Positions 57,662 to 64,000 of a stretch of DNA of 64,000 nucleotides are shown in pieces. Positions within the stretch are counted from its first letter, which is position 1. Every line of letters starts with the position of its first letter. A program made the translations under genes and the position numbers. The DNA comes from Planctomycetota bacterium (GTDB lineage Bacteria; Planctomycetota; UBA1135; JADKAF01): assembly GCA_016719295.1 (NCBI GenBank), contig JADKAF010000001.1, positions 3,906,001-3,970,000 of the forward strand, given 5' to 3'. Below the pieces are notes generated by a model that worked only from the letters and a program-made list of their open reading frames with translations, did no database searches and was not told the origin of the DNA.

Positions 57662-59176
57662 ATGCGCACTATCACCCTCGCCGCTCTCCTCTTCCTGCCT
57701 CCGGTTCCCTCCGACGCGCAGGCCCCGACCATCGTCAGCGTGACGCCAAACAGCATGCACGCGTTCGAAGTCGGTCCCGTAACTGTAAGTGGCACGGGTC
57801 TTGGCGCGATTACCAACGTCGAGATCGGCGGGATCGCGCAGCCCATTCTCCAGCAAACGCCAACGCAGTTGGTTCTTCAGAAGTCCGCTGGGATTCCAGG
57901 AGGTCACACTCTCATGGTCCAGGGGCCGGGCGGGCAAGCCACGGCATCGTTCGCCTCTACTCCAGCTCTATCGTCCTCGACGGCCGTGATCGGAAGGACA
58001 CTAGCCATCTCGCTAGACAACGGATCCGTGGGAGTCTACGTCCTTACTCTAGGCGCCAGAACGTTGCCGGCCCTCATGCCTCTGCCACCTTTCTACTACG
58101 GCTTAGCCGTTGACCCCAGCGCGGGATTTCTGTCCCTCGCATCTGGGTTTCTGGTAACGAGCGCGCCGATTACGTTTCCATTCGCGATCCCGAACGACCC
58201 GTTGCTGATAGGTGGCATCGCGATCTTTCAGTGCTGGACGCAGCAAGGATTCGGGCCGGCCGCAACGTTGAGCTTCTCCAACGCGAAAAGTGTGACGATC
58301 GCCGACTCGTGGACACCGAGGGCTTCCTTGCTGTCCGCTCGCGCGGCTCTGGTTGTCGTGACGGTCGGAGGGAAGGTTCTTGCGATCGGCGGGGGCTCGG
58401 GGGCAAGTTGGAACCCAGGCACGGCAGTAGAAGAGTACGATCCCGTGCTCAATTCGTGGACTCCAAGGGCACCAATGCTCACCGCGCGCGGCTATTCCGC
58501 TGCGGGCGTGATCAACGGACAGGTCTTCGTTGTCGCTGGGTCCGGCCCCGGTAACGCGGATCAGGCGCTCGAGCGGTTCGATCCCGTTGCGAACTCGTGG
58601 GCGTCGCTGTCGCCGATGCCGACGCCGCGATGGGTTGCCGGAGCAGCGGTCCTCGGAGGCCGACTCCATGTAATCGGAGGGCAAGCCCCCGCACCTAGCC
58701 ATGCTTTGCTCTCGACTCATGAAGTCTACGATCCCCTAACGGACACATGGTCGACTCTGGCGCCGATGCCTACTGCTCGGCAGGGTCTAGGAGTTGTCGC
58801 GGTAAACGGCAAGATCTATGCAATCGGCGGATCCACGTCGAACAATGACACCTCGTACTCAAGAGTTGAAGCTTACGATCCACTCACGAACACGTGGCTG
58901 ACGATGTCACCGATGCCAACCGCTCGCGCCGGATTTGGGTGTGCCGTCCTCAACGGCAAGATCTACGCGATCGGCGGTGTTCGACTGAACCAGCCTGCGC
59001 TCTCTGCGAACGAGGAGTACGATCCGATCGCTGATGTATGGGCAACCCGAGAATCGCTGCCTACTCCTCGGCGCGAGTTAGGTGCCGCAGCTCTTGCGGA
59101 TCGTATTCTCGCGATTGGCGGGGACAGCAGCGCTTCTGGTAACCCAGTACCAACTGTCGAGGAGTTTCAGGGGTAA
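57662..59176 (+). CDS. Secreted IPT/TIG-Kelch repeat protein
   Basis: This 504-residue protein starts at an ATG with AAGGA upstream, then has a signal peptide (ITLAALLFLPPVPSDAQ). An IPT/TIG immunoglobulin-like domain spans about 20-105 (IVSVTPNSMHAFEVGPVTVS). A linker domain follows, then about six Kelch repeats (VNGKIYAIGGSTSNND, YDPLTNTWLTMSPMPTAR) that form a beta-propeller. It is probably a cell-surface or secreted binding protein. It appears intact. Confidence 0.85.
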   Translation: MRTITLAALLFLPPVPSDAQAPTIVSVTPNSMHAFEVGPVTVSGTGLGAITNVEIGGIAQPILQQTPTQLVLQKSAGIPGGHTLMVQGPGGQATASFASTPALSSSTAVIGRTLAISLDNGSVGVYVLTLGARTLPALMPLPPFYYGLAVDPSAGFLSLASGFLVTSAPITFPFAIPNDPLLIGGIAIFQCWTQQGFGPAATLSFSNAKSVTIADSWTPRASLLSARAALVVVTVGGKVLAIGGGSGASWNPGTAVEEYDPVLNSWTPRAPMLTARGYSAAGVINGQVFVVAGSGPGNADQALERFDPVANSWASLSPMPTPRWVAGAAVLGGRLHVIGGQAPAPSHALLSTHEVYDPLTDTWSTLAPMPTARQGLGVVAVNGKIYAIGGSTSNNDTSYSRVEAYDPLTNTWLTMSPMPTARAGFGCAVLNGKIYAIGGVRLNQPALSANEEYDPIADVWATRESLPTPRRELGAAALADRILAIGGDSSASGNPVPTVEEFQG

Positions 59177-59182
59177 GAGCGG

Positions 59183-59240
59183 TGCCCTCTCTCACGACCT
59201 CCTGGCATTTTCCGCCCGGATATCCGGCGAGCAGCCCCAG
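59183..59240 (-). repeat. Dispersed intergenic repeat, copy 2 of 4
   Basis: The most divergent copy (GCCGGATATCCGGGCGG). It begins a few bases after the Kelch gene stop and could serve as its terminator hairpin. Confidence 0.5.
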
Positions 59241-59683
59241 GATCAACGAGCTCCACCTCTACCCCACCCACCCCTCCACGAGCGCCAGGAGGTCTCGGAG
59301 CCGGTGGCGGAGGTCGAGGGCGGAGGGCTGGAGAGCGTCGCTGTCGACGATCGCGAGGTCGCGGTGGTGACGACCATGCTCTCCGGGTTCGGTAGGGGTT
59401 CGCGCGCCGACAGAGGGGCCAAGCCGTCCGCGCTCTTCGGGCTCTCGCTCTGGCGCGGCGCGGTCGTACGTCTCGGAGGGCGTGACGCGGGGGCGGGGAT
59501 GCGGGCTCGTCCTGCGCGCCGCGTAATTGGTACTTGGTTTCGAACAAGGCTTCAGAGACAAGGTCATCTCATCCCACTCGACCAAGCTTGCCTCGCGCAA
59601 GGAACACGTCGCGAAGAGTCTGGTTCGCCCCGACGGGGTGCAAGGCAAGTTTGCAAAGAATGGCCTGCGGGCCGAATTGGGCG

Positions 59684-59740
59684 CTGCTCCCTCTCACGAC
59701 CTCCAGCACTTTTCCGTCCGGACATCCGGCACCCCAGCTC
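59684..59740 (-). repeat. Dispersed intergenic repeat, copy 3 of 4
   Basis: ggggtgccggatgtccggac on the minus strand, with the same ggaggtcgtgagagggagcag tail elements as copy 1. Confidence 0.6.
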
Positions 59741-60019
59741 CCACCGCCCTCGACCCGCCGCCCGGCCAGGCGATCGACCTCCGGCGGCGCGGCCGCGATC
59801 TTGGTCCGGGCGCGGTGGGGTGCGACCGCCGGCTCACGGTCGGCGCGCCACAGAAGACGAGGCGGACGAGGCAGCGCGGTTGGTTGCTGGCTGGGAGAGG
59901 CTTGGTCGGTGGCCGGGCGGGGAGTGGCGCGAGGGCGGCGGAGAGAGCGGCGCTCGGCGTGACGGAACTCGACGCCGAATGTTCGGATTGGGCTGGCCCG
60001 GAGCTCGGCGTGGAATCAG

Positions 60020-60418
60020 CTACTCCGGAAATCGATCGATCGCTGTCACCGTGCGGAATAGATAGGTCCTCGGGCGCTCGGCATCCTTGATCCAGTACCC
60101 GCACACCTCGACCTGCGAGCCCACGCGAAGCTCCGCGAGAAGGTCCTCGAAATTCCGTGCTCGCTCCGCCTGCATCATCTCGCAGACGAGCATGCGCTGG
60201 CCAGGCGCGAGCCAGCGCTTTCCCGCCTCGTTCGGCACGAGTTCGATCGCGAAGGTGCCATCTTCTGCGACGTCGAGGCGCGCGATCGTGCCCGTGCAAC
60301 ACTCGGTGCGATCGCGATCTTCGGGATCGACCGGCTCGAAGCGCGGGCCGGTGCACGCGCCGAACAGCGTGAGGATCGGCGCAAAGCAGAGCACGACGGC
60401 GCAGCGAATCGAGCGCAT
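60020..60418 (-). CDS. Small lipoprotein with beta-barrel-like body
   Basis: This 132-residue protein has a lipoprotein signal (CAVVLCFAPILTLFGAC). The body (TGTIARLDVAEDGTFAIELV, then VGSQVEVCGYWIKDAERPR) resembles a small OB-like barrel. The function is unknown. The frame stays open upstream into decayed sequence, so the Met at the signal peptide is taken as start. Confidence 0.6.
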   Translation of the reverse strand: MRSIRCAVVLCFAPILTLFGACTGPRFEPVDPEDRDRTECCTGTIARLDVAEDGTFAIELVPNEAGKRWLAPGQRMLVCEMMQAERARNFEDLLAELRVGSQVEVCGYWIKDAERPRTYLFRTVTAIDRFPE

Positions 60419-60429
60419 GGGTAATTCCG

Positions 60430-60705
60430 ATCGAGCGTGCCAGTTTCTCCCACCACGCGCGCCACGCCCGCACCGCCTCGACGTTGCGTGAGCGTCGCGC
60501 CGCCGAGCCGGCGAGAAACCGAAGTCCTGGCCCGTGAGCACGAGCAGCAAGTGATCCGCGCAGCGGCGCACGAGCACTTCTTCGTCCTCGAGCGCGTCGA
60601 TCAAGGTGCCGCGGGACTCGCCTGGAACCAGAGCCAAATCCGCGGCTACGTGAGCGGATTCGCGTGGCTGTGCATGATCGCCAACAGTCGGTGTAAGGGG
60701 AAGCG
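60430..60705 (-). pseudogene. Decayed HEAT-type protein tail
   Basis: ALEDEEVLVRRCADHLLLVL followed by TGQDFGF, and in another frame RNVEAVRAWRAWWEKLARS, resemble the end of planctomycete HEAT proteins (LTGQDFG...WRAWW). The loss of frame and missing N-terminus indicate a remnant. Confidence 0.35.
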
Positions 60706-60970
60706 GTAACTCGGAGCTTAGGACGTTCGCGGGACGGCCACGGCGCTTCCCGGTGGGCAAGGACACCTGCTTCACCGCGGGCACATGCTCGATCTCCTTC
60801 AGCCCAGCCCCGATCCTGGTCCGCGCGCGTCGAAGCTCTGCCAAGAGATCTTCGCGACCGACGCACTGCTCGAAGGCGCGGGCCAGCTCGCGGTCGGCGG
60901 CGTGGACGAGCTTCATCGCGATCGTCCAGTCGCGCTTCGTGGGAGCGCGGTCGGGGGCGATGACCGCCAC
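60706..60970 (-). CDS. Short helical protein, possibly truncated
   Basis: About 88 residues (TKRDWTIAMKLVHAADRELA, then LLAELRRARTRIGAGLKEIE, ending TGKRRGRPANVLSSE). The sequence reads well as protein to about 60706 and then runs in frame into decayed sequence. The true stop may have been lost by an indel. It is divergent from the small membrane protein gene at 61006. Not recognised. Confidence 0.4.
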
Positions 60971-61005
60971 TGGAATCGAGGATGGGTTTCGAACAGGATT
61001 GGCCC

Positions 61006-61278
61006 ATGGTAGCGTGGCTCATGATTCTGCCTGGCTTGCTGGCGCTGGGCGCCTGGCTCTGCGCCGCGTTCCATGCCTTCCTGCTTCTCTCTCACGTGGC
61101 CCCGCCGCGCACGGCGTCCGCGCTGCTGTTCCAGGGCTTCCGCTTCTTCCAGTCCGACACGTTTCTTCCGAGCGGACACGCGATCCATCGGCGCATGCTG
61201 ATCTCGATGGGTCTCTTCGTCCTCTGCGTCGGCGGGCTCGCGGCTGTCGGTGCGCTCTCCGCGGCGCTCAGCGGCTAG
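61006..61278 (+). CDS. Small two-helix membrane protein
   Basis: 90 residues with hydrophobic segments VAWLMILPGLLALGAWLCAA and LISMGLFVLCVGGLAAVGAL. An ATG at 60982 would extend it by eight residues. No family was recognised. Confidence 0.55.
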   Translation: MVAWLMILPGLLALGAWLCAAFHAFLLLSHVAPPRTASALLFQGFRFFQSDTFLPSGHAIHRRMLISMGLFVLCVGGLAAVGALSAALSG

Positions 61279-61772
61279 CTGGCGGGACGAGCATCACCTG
61301 CCTCGGCGACAGGCGTGAGCATGCACCGCTGCTCCGTGTCACTCGAATCCGGACATTCGGCGACGAGACTCGTCGCGCCGGCCGTAACTTCCTCAGCGCG
61401 CCCTGCGCTGCCTACGGGTGATTCGGGACGGACGATTGGTGAAGACGGAACGCGAGGCCACCTGAAGCGACGAATGCCACGGTCCCAGACCTCGCATGGC
61501 AGCTAGGGTGCCGGACTTCCGGACGGAACAGTCCAGGAAGTCGTGACGCGGAGCACGGCTGGTTCGGCCCGACGAAGCGCAGGGCAACTGTTCAGGTGTC
61601 CCGCTCACCGCACGCCGCCGCGCTCTGCGAACTCAACTAAACACCACTGCGGATAGGCACGAGGAGCTGAACTTCAGCTCTTGCTCGCAGGCGCGCGTCC
61701 ATGGCCTGCCTTGTCACCAGCGCGGGCGCGGAGTACGGTCTCGGCCAGCGGAAGTGCGGCATCTCGGCCACG
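61279..61772. other. Intergenic region with repeat copy 4
   Basis: No gene was seen. It contains the fourth copy of the dispersed repeat and, at about 61559, ggttcggcccgacgaagcgc, which resembles 59620-59639. Confidence 0.4.
61501..61556 (+). repeat. Dispersed intergenic repeat, copy 4 of 4
   Basis: ggtgccggacttccggacgg, with the same catggc-ag-t/c context upstream as copy 1. Confidence 0.6.
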
Positions 61773-61858
61773 CTCCTGATACAGGCAGGAAGCAGCTCAA
61801 CATCTCGACTCGGATCGCGAACCATGCGGAACGGCAGCCTGGGCCTCTTATCCCGCTT
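61773..61858 (+). repeat. 86-bp repeat, inverse of 30668-30754
   Basis: It covers the putative promoter and first 11 codons of the next gene. Identity to the element B copy is about 85%. Confidence 0.6.
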
Positions 61859-63575
61859 CCGATTGCTGTTCGCGTTCTGGATCGGGGCCCTGGTCACCTC
61901 GGCCGTGCTGGTGGCCAGCCAACAACCACCGCCGGTCGCGCCGAGCACCGCCGTCGAGCTCGAGCTCACGATCGAAGACCCGCAGCCGGTCGTGGCCGAG
62001 GGGATGATCGGGGCCGAGGGCGGCACCCTCGTCGTGGCCGATGGCTCCTTGGAAGTGGAATGGGCGCCCAACCCCGAACGCCGCCCGGAGCCGGCGCGCG
62101 TATCTAGCCTCGCCGGCCCCGACGGCCAGTTCGAGTTCGACCTCGACGGCCCGCGGGGTCCGGCGACGATGCGCTGGTTCCCGCCGCGACCACAACCGAG
62201 CCCGGCGCCGCCAGCGAACGTGTCGCCAGATCAGGCGCCACCGCCGCCGCCGGAACCCGTGGTGACGATCGAAGAAGGCAACGGCGAATGGCGCGAGGTG
62301 CAGCCCGGCGCGCGTGCCGCCGGCGGCAAGGAGATCCGGCTCACCGACCAGAAGTCGCGCCTGCGGTCGAAGCTCGCGGTCGGCACGCTGTTCGACCTGG
62401 ATGTCGGCAATGACCATGTCAGCCTCGGGCAGACGTTGACGATCCGGTTGCGGGCGCCGGCATGGGAGAGCCGGCCAGCTCCACCAGCGGGCAACACGCC
62501 GGGTGCGGTGCCGCCGCCGGCCGGGACCGCATCGGCGGGCACGCCGCCGACCAACCCGCCGGCACGCGGGCCGGACCTCGCCCCATCCACGCCGGCCGGG
62601 CCGACCTTGAAGCTGAGTCCGCAGGGGGAGCTGCGCGAGTCGCAGCGTCGCGCCGAGGTCATCGCCCGCAGCGCAGTATCCGACGCGGTGCGCCAGACGC
62701 GCCGCAACAGCGCGCGGATCGTGCGCTGGTCCGTCGATGGCATCGCCGGCGGCAACGCCACGGTCGGCACGCTGGTCGGCAACGATCGCACAGCGCTCGG
62801 CGGCCGCGCCACCTACACGGCGCCCAAGGTGATGTTGCCGAGCCGAAGTTGCCGGCTCGCCGTCGTCGTGCAGGAGGGTGATCGTCAGGTGCGCTACGAA
62901 CGGACCGTGCGCTTGCTCGACCGCGGTGAGGTGATGGTCGAGCTTCGTTGTTCGCTGCGGGTCGTCATCGACATCGACGAGACCAAGAACGACGTGATCG
63001 TCGTGCGGCGGCGTCAGCAGACCGACTTCCGTGCCACGGTGTCCGGTAGTTTCGTCGGGTTCGTGCGCGAGACCATGGTCGACGGCAAGCCGCGGCTCGC
63101 GTTCTACAACGCGAGCGGCCCGGCGAGCGGTGGTCTGCTGATGGCGAGGATGGAGGTCGACCAGACCGACAACTATGACGAGAAAGGGCCCGGTGAGTTC
63201 GGCGAGCGCGGCGCCACCAAGACGAGCACCGCCAAAGGAGCCGATCTGCTGGGCGGCGGTGGCTTTTCGCTCGAGCTCGATCCGCAACGACGACTTTGGT
63301 CCGGCACGCTGCCATTCGAGGAATGGATGCGTCGGCTGTATCAGGTGGCCACCTACCGGCAGCTGGAGACCCTGCGTCCGCGCGGTGGCCTGGATAAGGT
63401 GCCCGAGTTCATGCCTTGGCAGGTGCCGCAGCTGGCGCCGCTGCTGGCGGCGCTGCCGGACACGAGCGACCATGCCTCGATCGACACCAATCTGTGGACC
63501 GGCAGCCAGCGCAAGGTGTTCCCACAGCCGGGCGGTGCTGGCATCTTCAAGGCCACCTGGACCATCCGGAAATGA
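61824..63575 (+). CDS. Exported Pro/Gly-rich protein of unknown function
   Basis: This 583-residue protein has a signal anchor (FRLLFAFWIGALVTSAVLVA). A long Pro/Gly/Ala-rich region (about 95-265) links beta-rich parts. The C-terminal third is better ordered (RMEVDQTDNYDEKGPGEFGE, then GGGFSLELDPQRRLWSGTLP). Codon use is more extreme in GC than in the neighbouring genes. It overlaps the next gene by four bases (ATGA), so the two form an operon. The start is supported by homology with the 30702 start region. The function is unknown. Confidence 0.6.
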   Translation: MRNGSLGLLSRFRLLFAFWIGALVTSAVLVASQQPPPVAPSTAVELELTIEDPQPVVAEGMIGAEGGTLVVADGSLEVEWAPNPERRPEPARVSSLAGPDGQFEFDLDGPRGPATMRWFPPRPQPSPAPPANVSPDQAPPPPPEPVVTIEEGNGEWREVQPGARAAGGKEIRLTDQKSRLRSKLAVGTLFDLDVGNDHVSLGQTLTIRLRAPAWESRPAPPAGNTPGAVPPPAGTASAGTPPTNPPARGPDLAPSTPAGPTLKLSPQGELRESQRRAEVIARSAVSDAVRQTRRNSARIVRWSVDGIAGGNATVGTLVGNDRTALGGRATYTAPKVMLPSRSCRLAVVVQEGDRQVRYERTVRLLDRGEVMVELRCSLRVVIDIDETKNDVIVVRRRQQTDFRATVSGSFVGFVRETMVDGKPRLAFYNASGPASGGLLMARMEVDQTDNYDEKGPGEFGERGATKTSTAKGADLLGGGGFSLELDPQRRLWSGTLPFEEWMRRLYQVATYRQLETLRPRGGLDKVPEFMPWQVPQLAPLLAALPDTSDHASIDTNLWTGSQRKVFPQPGGAGIFKATWTIRK

Positions 63576-64000
63576 CTCGGCTCTGCTTGCTGTTCGCGTG
63601 TTGGGTGGCCAACGCGGCGGTGCTCGCCCAGCAGCCATGGCTGCATCTCGAGCTGCTCGGTGCGGATCGACCCGATCGGCGCAACGACGAGTTGATCGGC
63701 GTCATCGCCACGCTCGGCTTGCGCGGCGTCGACGACGCGACCGTGCTCGAGCTCGGCGACCCTGATACCTACTTCGGTCGGCAACTGTCGATCGAGTTGC
63801 GCGGGCCGGACGGCGCACCGATCAACGCGAACTGGTCGACCACGCAGCAATGGGGCGTGGTGCGGCTGCGGGCCCGCCGCCCGGCGCCGTTCGCCGCGTC
63901 GCTCGACGAGGCCGAGCTGAGACGGCTGCGGTTGCCGCCCGGCCGCTACACCGTGCAGGCGAAACTCGACAGCAGCGACGGTCGGGGCTGGCGCGGCAGC
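63572..64000 (+). CDS. Secreted protein, partial (runs off window)
   Basis: The ATG overlaps the previous stop. A signal peptide (LCLLFACWVANAAVLAQQ) is followed by a beta-rich extracytoplasmic region (WLHLELLGADRPDRRNDELI, then PPGRYTVQAKLDSSDG). 143 codons remain open to the window edge. The pattern resembles exported transglutaminase- or carboxypeptidase-regulatory-associated proteins, but no family is certain. Confidence 0.6.
   Translation, partial: MTRLCLLFACWVANAAVLAQQPWLHLELLGADRPDRRNDELIGVIATLGLRGVDDATVLELGDPDTYFGRQLSIELRGPDGAPINANWSTTQQWGVVRLRARRPAPFAASLDEAELRRLRLPPGRYTVQAKLDSSDGRGWRGS

Larger units (their letters stand above)
59177..60019. other. Gene-poor region with two repeat copies
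   Basis: It holds repeat copies 2 and 3 and the 59261-59326 segment that matches 24642-24711. A minus-strand frame ending ALDLRHRLRDLLALVEGWVG is probably a relic of a gene end. No intact gene was seen. Confidence 0.45.

Overview
The window is GC-rich DNA with the gene content of a planctomycete, or a close relative within Planctomycetota. Evidence for this: a TIGR02999-type ECF sigma factor coupled to a Ser/Thr kinase with an FGE-sulfatase domain, secreted WD40/Kelch/HEAT proteins, large carboxypeptidase-regulatory-like secreted proteins and SpoVG-like accessory genes. No ribosomal or core metabolic gene is visible. The assignment rests on gene families only, not on a database search.

The layout is best explained as a tandem array of related integrative elements in the 3' end of one tRNA gene. 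Two near-identical junctions (around 9231-9530 and 55263-55562) each carry, in order: a tyrosine integrase on the minus strand, three 10-bp phased GGAC-type repeats, a 42-bp 3' half of a tRNA (probably tRNA-Arg with anticodon TCG) and further 10-bp phased repeats. This defines element A (right end, 1-9330), element B (complete, about 46 kb, 9331-55362) and the left part of an element C or remnant (55363 onward). A and B share a right-end module: HTH protein, 423-residue unknown protein, SpoVG-like protein and integrase. They carry different replication genes in the same slot: a Prim-Pol/RepA-like ATPase in A, and an Fe-S helicase-like protein plus an unknown protein in B. Both also carry a ParB-methyltransferase gene followed by a small PnuC-like membrane protein gene. 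The methyltransferase in B is interrupted by a 353-residue LAGLIDADG-type intein inserted exactly at its HP/TQKP motif.

Cargo of element B, left to right: a frameshifted beta-helix secreted protein; an IS66 element and a 63-bp mini-IS66; a signalling island (ECF sigma factor, kinase/FGE fusion, HEAT/zinc-ribbon protein, TPR/zinc-ribbon/WD40 membrane protein, zinc-ribbon membrane protein, secreted WD40 protein) with a duplicated intergenic region, one copy of which is split by a 303-bp MITE-like insertion; carboxypeptidase-regulatory-like secreted proteins, some broken; an Mrr-type restriction enzyme and, about 1.3 kb away, a controller-like XRE regulator with its own palindromic operator; a Xer-type recombinase with a stand-alone SAM-like protein; a run of very small phage- or plasmid-like genes (one DUF6900-like) preceded by a repeated promoter-like motif; the intein-containing methyltransferase operon; a tightly coupled three-gene operon of unknown function; and the replication and integration module.

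Element C carries a secreted HEAT protein, an IPT/Kelch protein, a lipoprotein, a small membrane protein and a secreted two-gene operon that runs off the window. Four copies of a roughly 55-bp intergenic repeat lie among them. Several genes are frameshifted. I cannot distinguish decay from sequencing error without the reads.
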